64,000 nt of DNA, taken from assembly GCA_030680415.1 (NCBI GenBank), contig JAUXVE010000103.1, positions 1 to 64,000 of the forward strand. Direction: 5' to 3'. This stretch comes from Rubrivivax sp. Lineage in GTDB: Bacteria; Pseudomonadota; Gammaproteobacteria; Burkholderiales; Burkholderiaceae_C. The notes beneath the pieces are model-generated. The model had not been told where the DNA came from and ran no database searches. It worked only from the letters and a program-made list of their open reading frames with translations. Positions 33,984 through 42,826 of the stretch are shown piece after piece. The translations under genes and the position numbers were made by a program. Numbering within the stretch: position 1 is the first letter of the stretch; each line of letters opens with the position of its first letter.

Positions 33984-35801
33984 TTACAGCAGCACCCGGC
34001 GGAAGTCCGCCAGGATGGCACCCAGATAGGCATTGAAACGTGCCGCCGACGCGCCGTCGATGACGCGGTGGTCCCAGCTCAGGCTCAGCGGCAGCATCAG
34101 GCGCGGCACGAACTGCCTGCCGTCCCAGCGCGGCTCGGTGCTGCTCTTGCACACGCCCAGGATGGAAACCTCGGGCGCGTTGATGATGGGCGTGAAGTAG
34201 CGCCCGCCGATGCCGCCCAGCGAGCTGATGCTGAAACAGCCGCCCGTCATCTCGGCCGGCCCAAGCTTGCCGTCGCGCGCCTTCTTGGCCAGCTCGCTCA
34301 TCTCCTGGCTGATCTGCAGCACGCCTTTCCTGTCGGCGTCCTTGATCACCGGCACCATCAGCCCGTTCGGCGTATCGGCGGCAAAGCCGATGTGGAAGTA
34401 GTTCTTCAGCACGAGCTGATCGCCGTCCAGCGAGGCGTTGAAGTCGGGGAACTTCTTCAGCGCCGCGACGCTGGCCTTGATGAGGAAGGCCAGCATCGTG
34501 ACCTTGACGCCGGTCTTCTCGTTTTCCTTGTTGAGCTGGACGCGGAAGGCTTCCAGGTCGGTGATGTCGGCGTCGTCGTGGTTGGTGACGTGCGGGATCA
34601 GGACCCAGTTGCGGTGCAGGTTGGCGGCGCTGATCTTCTTGATGCGGCCCAGGTCCTTGCGCTCGACGGGGCCGAACTTGGCGTAGTCCACCTGCGGCCA
34701 GGCCAGCAGGCCGGGGAAGGCGCCGCCGGCCGCCGCCGCCGTTGCGGCAGCAGGCGCCCTCGCCTTCTGCGCTGTGGTCTGCACGCTGCCGGCCATGACG
34801 CCCTTGACGAAGCCCTGCAGGTCATCCTGCGTGATGCGTCCCTTGGGGCCGCTGCCGGTGACTTCGGCCAATGGCACGCCGAGTTCGCGCGCCAGGCGGC
34901 GGATCGAGGGCGAGGCATGCGGCAAAGTGCCCAGTGGCGCCGTGGGCTCGTGGGCAGGCATGGCGGCGGGGGCAGCACCCTCACCCCCCGCCCTCTCCCG
35001 CGCAGCGGGAGAGGGAGCCACAGCCGCAGCGCCCTCACTCCTTCTCCCGCTGGCGGGAGAGGGTTGGGGTGAGGGTGGCGAGACCTCGCCCGCAGCCCCC
35101 TTCAGCAGCACCACCGGCGAACCCTTGGCCACCTTGTCGCCGACCGCCACGAGCACCCGTTCCACGACGCCGGCGTGGGAGGACGGAATCTCCATCGACG
35201 CCTTGTCGCTTTCGACGGTGATCAGGCTCTGCTCGGCCTTGACCGTGTCGCCGGGCTTGACCATGACCTCGATCACGGCCACTTCGTCGAAGTCGCCGAT
35301 GTCGGGCACGAGAACTTCGACGGCGGCGGGCGCGCCCTCACTTGCAGTGCGCGTTCCGGCCTGCAGGCCGGAACTGCTCAGCGGGCTCGCCGCATGCGGC
35401 TCGAAACCCCCGCCTTGCCCCCCCGCCCTCTCCCGCGGGGCGGGAGAGGGGGCCTCGGCTGCCGCGGCCGGTGCGGGTGCAGCGGCTTCACTCCCTCTCC
35501 CGCCTGCGGGAGAGGGTTGGGGTGAGGGTGCATCGACCGCAGCCTGCGCCCCCGCCCCTTCAGCCTCCAGTACCAGCACCAGCACCAGCGAGCCCCGGCT
35601 GACCTTGTCACCCAGCGCGACCCTCATCTCCTTCACGACGCCGGCATGGGTGGAAGGGATCTCCATCGACGCCTTGTCCGACTCCACCGTCAGCAGCGAC
35701 TGGTCCACCGCCACCGTGTCGCCGGGCTTGACCAGCACTTCGATGATCTCGCCGTCCTTGTAGTCACCGATGTCGGGCACCTGCACTTCGACCAAAGCCA
35801 T
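33984..35801 (-). CDS. aceF: Pyruvate dehydrogenase dihydrolipoyllysine acetyltransferase (E2), 605 aa
   Basis: The core acetyltransferase of the pyruvate dehydrogenase complex. Two lipoyl domains (about 1-80 and 160-235, each with ESDKASME) are joined by Pro/Ala/Ser linkers. A peripheral-subunit-binding domain (SPSIRRLARELGVPLAEVTGSGPKGRI, about 300-335) and the catalytic domain with SWDHRVIDGA near the end follow. Four copies of a palindromic DNA repeat are translated inside the linkers, giving repeated PSPQPSP and RERAGG peptides. The gene sits 11 bases before lpdA and 24 bases after aceE. Confidence 0.96.
   Translation of the reverse strand: MALVEVQVPDIGDYKDGEIIEVLVKPGDTVAVDQSLLTVESDKASMEIPSTHAGVVKEMRVALGDKVSRGSLVLVLVLEAEGAGAQAAVDAPSPQPSPAGGRGSEAAAPAPAAAAEAPSPAPRERAGGQGGGFEPHAASPLSSSGLQAGTRTASEGAPAAVEVLVPDIGDFDEVAVIEVMVKPGDTVKAEQSLITVESDKASMEIPSSHAGVVERVLVAVGDKVAKGSPVVLLKGAAGEVSPPSPQPSPASGRRSEGAAAVAPSPAARERAGGEGAAPAAMPAHEPTAPLGTLPHASPSIRRLARELGVPLAEVTGSGPKGRITQDDLQGFVKGVMAGSVQTTAQKARAPAAATAAAAGGAFPGLLAWPQVDYAKFGPVERKDLGRIKKISAANLHRNWVLIPHVTNHDDADITDLEAFRVQLNKENEKTGVKVTMLAFLIKASVAALKKFPDFNASLDGDQLVLKNYFHIGFAADTPNGLMVPVIKDADRKGVLQISQEMSELAKKARDGKLGPAEMTGGCFSISSLGGIGGRYFTPIINAPEVSILGVCKSSTEPRWDGRQFVPRLMLPLSLSWDHRVIDGASAARFNAYLGAILADFRRVLL
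34977..35017. repeat. Palindromic repeat copy 2, inside aceF linker
   Basis: CCCTCTCCCGC at 34991-35001 and GCGGGAGAGGG at 35005-35015 around a three-base centre. It is read as the PSPAARERAGGEG part of the second E2 linker. Confidence 0.85.
35034..35076. repeat. Palindromic repeat copy 3, inside aceF linker
   Basis: CTTCTCCCGC at 35041-35050 and GCGGGAGAGGG at 35053-35063, followed by TTGGGGTGAGGGTGG. One arm has a C-to-T change. It is read as PPSPQPSPASGRRSEG and lies about 20 bases from copy 2. Confidence 0.85.
35419..35452. repeat. Palindromic repeat copy 4, inside aceF linker
   Basis: CCCTCTCCCGC at 35426-35436 and GCGGGAGAGGG at 35440-35450 around a GGG centre. It is read as APSPAPRERAGGQGG in the first E2 linker. 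Confidence 0.85.
35488..35530. repeat. Palindromic repeat copy 5, inside aceF linker
   Basis: CCCTCTCCCGC at 35493-35503 and GCGGGAGAGGG at 35506-35516, followed by TTGGGGTGAGGGTG. It is read as APSPQPSPAGGRGSE. Copies 4 and 5 lie about 40 bases apart. Confidence 0.85.
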
Positions 35802-35825
35802 GGCCTGTCTCCGTTGTGTTGTCTG

Positions 35826-38528
35826 TTAGGCGTAGAGCGGGTTGACCTTGCCGGTGTCGATGCCGTAGCGCGCGATCGCCTCCGCCACCTTGGCCACCGG
35901 CACCGTGCCTTCGTCGGCCAGCGACTTGAGCGCGGCCACCACGATGTAGTGGCGGTTGACTTCGAAGTGCTCGCGCAGCTTGCTGCGGAAGTCGCTGCGG
36001 CCGTAGCCGTCGGTGCCCAGCACGCGGTAGACGCGGCCCTTGGGAATGTAGGCACGGATCTGGTCGGCGTAGTTCTTCATGTAGTCGGTGGCCGCCACCA
36101 CCGGGCCGGCGTGCGCGCCGAGCTGCTGCGTCACGTAGGCCAGGCGCGGCTCTTCGGTGGGGTGCAGCAGGTTCCAGCGCTCGCAGTCCTGGCCGTCGCG
36201 CGCCAGTTCGTTGAAGCTCGGGCAACTCCAGACATTGGCCGCCACGCCCCAGTCGGCGTCCAGCAGCTTCTGCGCCGCCAGGCTTTCGCGCAGGATCGTG
36301 CCGCTGCCCAGCAGGTTGACGCGCGGCGTCTTCTTCGCGCCCTCGGCCAGCAAGTACATGCCCTTGATGATCTGCTCCTCGGTGCCGGGGACGAGGCCCG
36401 GCATCGGGTAGTTCTCGTTGAGCAGGGTGATGTAGTAGTAGACGTTGTCCTGCTTCTCGACCATGCGCTTCAGGCCGTGGTGCAGGATGACGGCGACCTC
36501 GTGGGCGTAGGTCGGGTCGTAGCTGATGCAGTTGGGAATGGTGCTGGCCAGGATGTGGCTGTGGCCGTCTTCGTGCTGCAGGCCCTCGCCGTTGAGCGTG
36601 GTGCGGCCGCTGGTGCCGCCGAGCAGGAAGCCGCGGGCCTGCATGTCGCCGGCGGCCCAGGCCAGGTCGCCGACGCGCTGGAAGCCGAACATCGAGTAAT
36701 AGACGTAGAACGGCACCATGATGCGGTTGTTCGTCGAATACGATGTCGCCGCGGCGATCCAGCTCGCCATGCCGCCCGGCTCGTTGATGCCCTCCTGCAG
36801 GATCTGCCCGGCCTTGTCCTCGCGGTAGTACATCACCTGGTCCTTGTCGACCGGCGTGTACTTCTGGCCCTCGGGGTTGTAGATGCCGATCTGGCGGAAC
36901 ATGCCTTCCATGCCGAAGGTGCGCGCCTCGTCGACCAGGATCGGTACCACGCGCGGCCCCAGCGCCTTGTCGCGCAGCAGGATGGTGAGGAAGCGCACGA
37001 AGGCCTGCGTGGTACTGATCTCGCGGCCTTCGGCGGTGGCGTCGAGCACGGGCTGAAAGGTCTCGAGCGAGGGCACGGTGAACTGCTCGTCACTGCGCGT
37101 GCGCCGCTTGGGCAGATAGCCGCCCAGCGCCTGGCGTCGCTCTTGCAGGTACTTCATTTCCGGCGTGTCGTCGGCCGGCTTGTAGAAGGGGATCTTGGGC
37201 AGTTCGCTGTCTGGAATGGGGATGTTGAAACGGTCGCGGACATAGCGGATGTCGTCGTCGCTGAGCTTCTTGGTTTGGTGCGCGGTGTTCTTGCCCTCGC
37301 CGGCAACGCCCATGCCGTAACCCTTGACCGTCTTCACCAGCAGCACGGTCGGCTGGCCGACATGGCTGTTGGCGCGGTGGAAGGCGGCGTAGACCTTGGG
37401 CGAGTCGTGGCCGCCGCGCTGCAGGTGCCAGATCTCCTGGTCGCTCATCTGGGCCACCATCTCCAGCGTGCGCGGATCGCGGCCGAAGAAATGCTTGCGC
37501 ACGAAGGCGCCGTCGTTGGCCTTGAAGGCCTGGTAGTCGCCGTCGAGCGTGTCCATCATGACCTTGCGCAAAGCGCCGTCCTTGTCGCGCGCCAGCAGCG
37601 GGTCCCAGTTGCTGCCCCAGATCAGCTTGATGACGTTCCAGCCGGCGCCGCGGAATTCACCTTCGAACTCCTGGATGACCTTGCCGTTACCGCGCACCGG
37701 ACCGTCCAGGCGCTGGAGGTTGCAGTTGATGACGAAGATGAGGTTGTCGAGCTTCTCGCGCGCCGCCAGTCCGATGGCGCCACGCGACTCGGGTTCGTCC
37801 ATCTCGCCGTCGCCGCAGAAGACCCAGACCTTGCGCTTGGCGGTGTCGGCGATGCCCCGTGCGTGCAGGTACTTGAGGAAGCGCGCCTGGTAGATCGCCA
37901 TCAGCGGGCCCAGACCCATCGACACGGTCGGGAACTGCCAGAACTCGGGCATCAACTTGGGGTGCGGGTAGCTCGACAGGCCCTTGCCCGATCCCTCCTG
38001 GCGGAAGTTCAGCAGCTGCTCTTCGGTCAGGCGGCCTTCCATGTAGGCGCGGGCGTAGATGCCTGGTGCGCTGTGGCCCTGGATGTAGAGCAGGTCGCCG
38101 CCGTGGCCTTCGCTCTCGGCGCGCCAGAAATGGTTGAAGCCAGCGGCGAACATGTGCGCCACCGAGGCAAAACTGCTGATGTGGCCGCCGAGGTCACCGC
38201 CGTCCTCGGGATGCAGGCGGTTGGCCTTGACGACCATGGCCATCGCGTTCCAGCGCATGAAGGCGCGCAATCGGCCCTCGAGCATGCGGTTGCCAGGGCT
38301 GCGTTCTTCCTGGTCGGGTTCGATCGTGTTGACGTAGCCGGTGTTGGCCGAGAACGGCAGGTCGATGCTGCTCTGTCGTGCGTGCTCGAGCAGCCGCTCC
38401 AGCAGGTGATGCGCGCGTTGCGGCCCTTCGGCGTCGATGACGGCCGTCAGAGCGTCGAGCCACTCGCGGGTTTCCTGCGCGTCGGCGTCGTTCTCGGCGC
38501 CTGGTAGGGATTCCGGCATTGCAGACAT
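35826..38528 (-). CDS. aceE: Pyruvate dehydrogenase E1, homodimeric type, 900 aa
   Basis: Decarboxylates pyruvate with thiamine diphosphate and reductively acetylates the lipoyl domains of E2. The ThDP-binding motif is GDGEMDEPESRGAIGLAAREKLDNLIFVIN around residues 238-268. The length and single-chain layout are those of the gammaproteobacterial/betaproteobacterial AceE, not the alpha/beta heterotetramer. Conserved landmarks include GHSAPGIYARAYMEGRLTEEQL and the C-terminal LGTDGYGRSD. It is the first gene of the aceE-aceF-lpdA operon and is divergent from a two-component system. Confidence 0.97.
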   Translation of the reverse strand: MSAMPESLPGAENDADAQETREWLDALTAVIDAEGPQRAHHLLERLLEHARQSSIDLPFSANTGYVNTIEPDQEERSPGNRMLEGRLRAFMRWNAMAMVVKANRLHPEDGGDLGGHISSFASVAHMFAAGFNHFWRAESEGHGGDLLYIQGHSAPGIYARAYMEGRLTEEQLLNFRQEGSGKGLSSYPHPKLMPEFWQFPTVSMGLGPLMAIYQARFLKYLHARGIADTAKRKVWVFCGDGEMDEPESRGAIGLAAREKLDNLIFVINCNLQRLDGPVRGNGKVIQEFEGEFRGAGWNVIKLIWGSNWDPLLARDKDGALRKVMMDTLDGDYQAFKANDGAFVRKHFFGRDPRTLEMVAQMSDQEIWHLQRGGHDSPKVYAAFHRANSHVGQPTVLLVKTVKGYGMGVAGEGKNTAHQTKKLSDDDIRYVRDRFNIPIPDSELPKIPFYKPADDTPEMKYLQERRQALGGYLPKRRTRSDEQFTVPSLETFQPVLDATAEGREISTTQAFVRFLTILLRDKALGPRVVPILVDEARTFGMEGMFRQIGIYNPEGQKYTPVDKDQVMYYREDKAGQILQEGINEPGGMASWIAAATSYSTNNRIMVPFYVYYSMFGFQRVGDLAWAAGDMQARGFLLGGTSGRTTLNGEGLQHEDGHSHILASTIPNCISYDPTYAHEVAVILHHGLKRMVEKQDNVYYYITLLNENYPMPGLVPGTEEQIIKGMYLLAEGAKKTPRVNLLGSGTILRESLAAQKLLDADWGVAANVWSCPSFNELARDGQDCERWNLLHPTEEPRLAYVTQQLGAHAGPVVAATDYMKNYADQIRAYIPKGRVYRVLGTDGYGRSDFRSKLREHFEVNRHYIVVAALKSLADEGTVPVAKVAEAIARYGIDTGKVNPLYA

Positions 38529-38662
38529 GGGCGTCTCCTATGGTGGTCGATTTGCAATGGGGCGCGAGTTTCGCACAATGCAAGAGTTTTTCGAATGGCG
38601 CAGGCTCATTTCATATTGCGGCACACGACGGCTGATGTTGACAGGCACACGATAATCCCGTG
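38529..38662. promoter_or_regulatory. Divergent aceE / sensor kinase promoter region
   Basis: A 134-base spacer with lower GC than its surroundings, consistent with two divergent promoters. TTGCAAT (38550) and ATGCAA (38578) form a loose dyad on the aceE side. A TTGACA at 38638 and GATAAT at 38651 are too close to be a -35/-10 pair. No confident promoter can be named. Confidence 0.4.
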
Positions 38663-41248
38663 ATGCCCTTGACGCGAGCACCTCAGCCCACGCATCAATC
38701 CCGACTTCCGGCCGCCAAACGCCTGTTCGGGCAGTGGTGGCGGCGCCAGTCGCCAGCCCGCCAGGACCGCTTCGCCACGCTCGCTCCGCTGCTGTCGGTG
38801 CTGCTGTTCCTGGCCGCCATCATTTCGGCCTTTTGGTACCTGCGCAATGAGGAAATCGAGCGTGAGACCGAGTCGGTCAAGCGCGACACCGAGATCACGC
38901 AGCAGCAGATGGGCCTGCGCCTGATCCAGAACCAGGAGGCGCTGATCCGCATGGCGCGCGAACTGGCCACGCGCGTCATCGACAGCGACAGTTTTCTCGG
39001 CCAGGCCGTGGGCTTCACGCGCGAGCGGCCCGAGATCACGCACCTGACCTGGATCGACGCCCGGCGCCGCATCAAGGCCAGCCACTGGGCGATGTTCTAC
39101 AACCTCTACCCGGCCGATGCCGCCCCCGAGGCCGCACTGCCCGTCGATGGCCGCGCCACCGAGCCAGAGTCCACCTTTCGTGCGGCCCGCGACACCCGCT
39201 CGCCGGCCTATTCACGCGCCTTTGCCGACAGCACGGGCGCACCGATGTTCCAGCTCCACATCCCGCTCATCGAGCAGGGCATCTTCACCGGCACGCTGAT
39301 CGCCGAGTACTCGGTGGACGCCCTGGTGCGCCACTTCGTGCCCGCCGACGTGGCGCAGCGTCACATGATCGCCGTCGTCGACGAAAAGCAGGTGCAGCTG
39401 GCCGCCACCGTCACCACCCTGCCCGGCCAGCGCAGCCGCCGCGCACCCATCGTCAGCGACGCGCCCTTGACCCCGGCGCTGAACGGCCTGCTGCTGCGTG
39501 GCCAGGGCTGGCGCACCTCCATCGGCCTCATCAGCAACACCCTGTTCTGGATGGTGGCGGCGCTGTCGGTGCTGACGGTGTGGATGCTGCTGGGCACCTG
39601 GCGCCACATGCGCCGGCGCTCGCAGATCCAGGACGCGCTGATACAGGAGACCAACTTCCGCCGCGCCATGGAAAACAGCATGCCCACGGGCATGCGTGCG
39701 ATGGACCTCGACGGCCGCATCACTTACGTCAACGCCGCCTTCTGCCAGATGACGGGGTTTGCGCAGAGCGAGCTCGTCGGCCGCCTGCCGCCCTACCCGT
39801 ATTGGCCACCGGACCGCGTCGACGAAAACAGCCGCCTCCTGCAGCAGGAGCTGCACGGCCGCAGCCCCAGCGGCGGCATCGAGGTCAAGGTCATGCGCAA
39901 GGACGGCACGCTGCTGGACGCGCGCATGTACGTCAGCCCGCTGATCGACCCCAAGGCGCATCAGACCGGCTGGATGACGAGCATGACCAACATCACCGAG
40001 GCCAAGCGCGTGCGCGACCAGCTCTCGGCCAGCCATGAGCGCTTCACCACCGTGCTCGAAGGCCTGGACGCGTCGGTGTCGGTGCTGTCGGTACAGCAGG
40101 GTGAACTGCTCTTTGTCAACCGCTCCTACCGCGTGTGGTTCGGCGGTGACGCGCGCGGCCACCAGCAGATGGCCGGTGGCGTCGTCGGCGCCCCGTACAA
40201 CGCCCACGCCGAGGATGACTCCGACCCGCTGTCCGGCCTGCCGACGCAGGAAATCACCGAGACCGGCGCCCACCCACGCGAAGTGTTCGTGGAGTCGCTG
40301 CAGAAGTGGTTCGACGTGCGCGCGCGCTACCTGCAATGGACCGACGGCCGGCTGGCGCAGATGCTGATCGCCACCGACATCACGGCCCGGCTGCGCGCCG
40401 AGGAGCAGACGGCGGCGCAGGCCGAAAAGGCCCAGATGACGAGCCGCCTGGTGACCATGGGCGAGATGGCATCCTCGGTGGCGCACGAGCTCAACCAGCC
40501 GCTGACAGCCATCACCAACTACTGCAACGGCATGGTCTCGCGGGTACAGGGCGAGGCCATTGCCCGCGGCGAGCTCGTGGCCACGCTGCGCAAGACGGCA
40601 CGCCAGGCTGATCGTGCGGGCCAGATCATCCGTCGCATCCGCGCCTTCGTGAAGCGCAGCGAGCCGCAACGCCAACCGGCGCAGGCGCGGCAGATCATCG
40701 AGGACGCGGTGGAACTGGCGGGCATCGAACTGCGCCGCCGCAACGTCGCCATCCACACCTATGTCGCGCAGCGGCTGCCGCTCATCCTGGTGGACCCGAT
40801 CCTCATCGAACAGGTGGTGTTGAACCTGCTGAAGAACGCTGCCGAGGCCATCGACGATGCGCAGTTGCCGACGGCGCGCCGCCAGATCGAGTTGCGTGTC
40901 GTGCCGCGGCACACCGCCGAGGAAGGCGGGATCATCGAGTTCAGCGTCACGGACAAGGGCCCTGGCATCAAGGACGAGGTCATCGGCCGCCTCTACGAAG
41001 CCTTCTTCACGACCAAGGCCGAAGGCCTGGGCATCGGCCTGAGCCTGTGCCGCACCATCGTCGAGTCGCACCGCGGCCGGATCAAGGCACAGAACCTCTA
41101 CAATGCCAATTCTGTCGTTGGTTGCATGTTTTCCTTCACGCTGCCCGTCGAACTGCCTGCCAAGATCCAAGTCGATTCCGATTCCGGCACTGCCTTTGCC
41201 CAATTCGAGGCGGCTTCCTCCACCAACCCCACCGCGATTCCCGAATGA
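38663..41248 (+). CDS. PAS-containing sensor histidine kinase, 861 aa
   Basis: A membrane-bound kinase. Transmembrane helices lie at about 42-63 and 293-313 and enclose a periplasmic sensing domain of about 230 residues. Two PAS regions follow (about 335-455 and 460-580), the first with ITYVNAAFCQMTGF. The HisKA site is SSVAHELNQPLTAITNYCNG with the phosphoacceptor His near residue 608. The ATPase boxes are LLKNAAEAIDDA, DKGPGIKDEV and GLGIGLSL. The stop overlaps the response-regulator start (ATGA). A GTG one codon upstream is an alternative start. Divergence from aceE suggests, but does not prove, control of pyruvate metabolism. Confidence 0.9.
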   Translation: MPLTRAPQPTHQSRLPAAKRLFGQWWRRQSPARQDRFATLAPLLSVLLFLAAIISAFWYLRNEEIERETESVKRDTEITQQQMGLRLIQNQEALIRMARELATRVIDSDSFLGQAVGFTRERPEITHLTWIDARRRIKASHWAMFYNLYPADAAPEAALPVDGRATEPESTFRAARDTRSPAYSRAFADSTGAPMFQLHIPLIEQGIFTGTLIAEYSVDALVRHFVPADVAQRHMIAVVDEKQVQLAATVTTLPGQRSRRAPIVSDAPLTPALNGLLLRGQGWRTSIGLISNTLFWMVAALSVLTVWMLLGTWRHMRRRSQIQDALIQETNFRRAMENSMPTGMRAMDLDGRITYVNAAFCQMTGFAQSELVGRLPPYPYWPPDRVDENSRLLQQELHGRSPSGGIEVKVMRKDGTLLDARMYVSPLIDPKAHQTGWMTSMTNITEAKRVRDQLSASHERFTTVLEGLDASVSVLSVQQGELLFVNRSYRVWFGGDARGHQQMAGGVVGAPYNAHAEDDSDPLSGLPTQEITETGAHPREVFVESLQKWFDVRARYLQWTDGRLAQMLIATDITARLRAEEQTAAQAEKAQMTSRLVTMGEMASSVAHELNQPLTAITNYCNGMVSRVQGEAIARGELVATLRKTARQADRAGQIIRRIRAFVKRSEPQRQPAQARQIIEDAVELAGIELRRRNVAIHTYVAQRLPLILVDPILIEQVVLNLLKNAAEAIDDAQLPTARRQIELRVVPRHTAEEGGIIEFSVTDKGPGIKDEVIGRLYEAFFTTKAEGLGIGLSLCRTIVESHRGRIKAQNLYNANSVVGCMFSFTLPVELPAKIQVDSDSGTAFAQFEAASSTNPTAIPE

Positions 41249-41865
41249 GCCTGATTCCCAAGAAGGGCACGGTCTACATCGTCGATGACGACGAAGCCGT
41301 GCGTGATTCGCTGCAGTGGTTGCTGGAAGGCAAGGACTACCGCGTCAAGTGCTTCGATTCCTCGGAATCGTTCCTGTCGCGCTTCGACCCGCGCGAGGTC
41401 GCCTGCCTGATCGCCGACATCCGCATGGACGGCATGAGCGGCCTCGAATTGCAGGACCGCCTGCTCGAGCGCAAGAGCCCGCTGCCGGTGGTCTTCATCA
41501 CCGGCCACGGTGACGTGCCGATGGCGGTGACGACGATGAAGAAGGGCGCGATGGACTTCATCGAGAAGCCGTTCAAGGAAGAAGAGCTGCTCGGCCTGGT
41601 CGAACGCATGCTGGAGCAGGCGCGGCTGGCCTTCAGCCAGCACCAGGAACAGGCCAGCCGCGATGCCCTGCTGTCGCGCCTGACGACGCGCGAGGCGCAG
41701 GTGCTCGAACGCATCGTCGCCGGACGCCTGAACAAGCAGATCGCCGACGACCTGGGCATCAGCATCAAGACCGTGGAGGCGCACCGCGCCAACATCATGG
41801 AAAAGCTGAACGCAAATACGGTCGCGGACTTGCTCAAGATCGCCCTAGGCGCTCAACGCGCCTAG
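41245..41865 (+). CDS. FixJ/LuxR-type response regulator, 206 aa
   Basis: A receiver domain ([14 protein letters not shown] at 10-23; phosphoacceptor Asp58 in [21 protein letters not shown] with the conserved Lys) joined to a LuxR-type helix-turn-helix ([43 protein letters not shown], about 146-188). The layout is that of FixJ and TodT/TtrR-type regulators. It is translationally coupled to the upstream kinase, its probable partner. The target genes are not visible in the sequence; the divergent aceE operon is a candidate. Confidence 0.92.
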   Translation: MSLIPKKGTVYIVDDDEAVRDSLQWLLEGKDYRVKCFDSSESFLSRFDPREVACLIADIRMDGMSGLELQDRLLERKSPLPVVFITGHGDVPMAVTTMKKGAMDFIEKPFKEEELLGLVERMLEQARLAFSQHQEQASRDALLSRLTTREAQVLERIVAGRLNKQIADDLGISIKTVEAHRANIMEKLNANTVADLLKIALGAQRA

Positions 41866-41927
41866 GACGATCTTTTCGCCGCGCCTGCCACCGCGTTCGC
41901 GCAAGCGCGGACCGGACTGCTCCCCCC

Positions 41928-41948
41928 AGCCCCCTCCGGGAGGGGGCT
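41928..41948. repeat. Perfect 10-bp-arm palindrome between regulator and folD
   Basis: AGCCCCCTCC and GGAGGGGGCT are separated by a single G. The stem is strong enough to be a transcription terminator for the two-component operon, but no T-run follows on the plus strand. It could also be one copy of a dispersed GC-rich palindromic repeat distinct from the one in aceF. Confidence 0.6.
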
Positions 41949-41977
41949 CCAATCAGAGTGACGAAAGAGTGCCGAGC

Positions 41978-42826
41978 ATGACCGCGCAACTCATCGATGG
42001 CGTGGCCCTGTCGCGCCAGATTCGATCTGAAGTCGGGGCGCGCGCCGCGGCGCTGGCGGGGCGCGGCCGTACGCCGGGACTGGCGGTGATCGTCGTCGGC
42101 GACGACCCGGCCAGCGCCGTCTATGTGCGCAACAAGGTCAAGGCCTGCCACGAACACGGCCTGCATTCGGTGCTGGAGAAGTACGACGCGGCGCTGTCGG
42201 AGCCCGAGCTGCTGGCACGCGTGGCGGCGCTGAATGCCGACCCGGCCATCCACGGCATCTTGGTGCAGATGCCGCTGCCGCGGCACATCGACCCGCAGAA
42301 GGTGATCGCTGCCATCGACACGCGCAAGGACGTCGACGGCTTCTCGGTGCTGTCCGCCGGCGAGCTGATGAGCGGCCTGCCAGGGCTGCGTCCGTGCACG
42401 CCCTATGGCTGCATGAAGCTGATCGAGAGCACCGGGCAGGCCATCAAGGGCAAGCACGCGGTCGTCATCGGCCGCAGCAACACGGTGGGCAAGCCGATGG
42501 CGCTGCTGCTGCTGCAGGCCCACGCCACGGTGACCGTCTGCCACAGCGCGACGCCCGATCTCGCAGTACACACGCGGCAGGCCGACATCGTTGTGGCGGC
42601 GGTGGGCCGGCGCAACACGCTCACCGCCGGCATGGTCAAACCCGGCGCCATCGTCATCGACGTCGGCATGAACCGCAACGACGCAGGCAAGCTGTGCGGC
42701 GACGTCGATTTCGGCGCCGTGCGCGAGGTCGCCGGCTGGATCACGCCGGTGCCCGGCGGCGTCGGGCCGATGACGATCACGATGCTGCTCGTCAACACCC
42801 TTCAGGCTGCCGAGTCGCAGCCGTGA
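41978..42826 (+). CDS. folD: Bifunctional methylenetetrahydrofolate dehydrogenase/cyclohydrolase, 282 aa
   Basis: Interconverts methylene-, methenyl- and formyl-tetrahydrofolate in one-carbon metabolism. Signature segments are [14 protein letters not shown] with the catalytic lysine near residue 55, [37 protein letters not shown] (NADP site near 165) and [14 protein letters not shown]. Length is normal. A GTG three codons upstream is possible, but the ATG at 41978 fits the family. Its stop overlaps the start of the prlC remnant as GTGA. Confidence 0.96.
   Translation: MTAQLIDGVALSRQIRSEVGARAAALAGRGRTPGLAVIVVGDDPASAVYVRNKVKACHEHGLHSVLEKYDAALSEPELLARVAALNADPAIHGILVQMPLPRHIDPQKVIAAIDTRKDVDGFSVLSAGELMSGLPGLRPCTPYGCMKLIESTGQAIKGKHAVVIGRSNTVGKPMALLLLQAHATVTVCHSATPDLAVHTRQADIVVAAVGRRNTLTAGMVKPGAIVIDVGMNRNDAGKLCGDVDFGAVREVAGWITPVPGGVGPMTITMLLVNTLQAAESQP

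Noticed and set aside
34977..35076. Transcription terminators inside aceF
   Set aside because: The hairpins are strong but lack T-runs and lie within an intact coding sequence. They are better explained as translated repeats.
35646..38507. 953-codon open frame on the plus strand opposite aceE
   Set aside because: Antisense shadow caused by high GC at third positions. The composition is repetitive (Val, His, Asp, Arg) and matches no family.
38638..38656. TTGACA ... GATAAT promoter upstream of the sensor kinase
   Set aside because: The two hexamers are only seven bases apart, too close for sigma-70 recognition.
42394..42822. Extended frame upstream of the prlC remnant
   Set aside because: This part is folD read in another frame. 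The remnant starts at the GTG that overlaps the folD stop.
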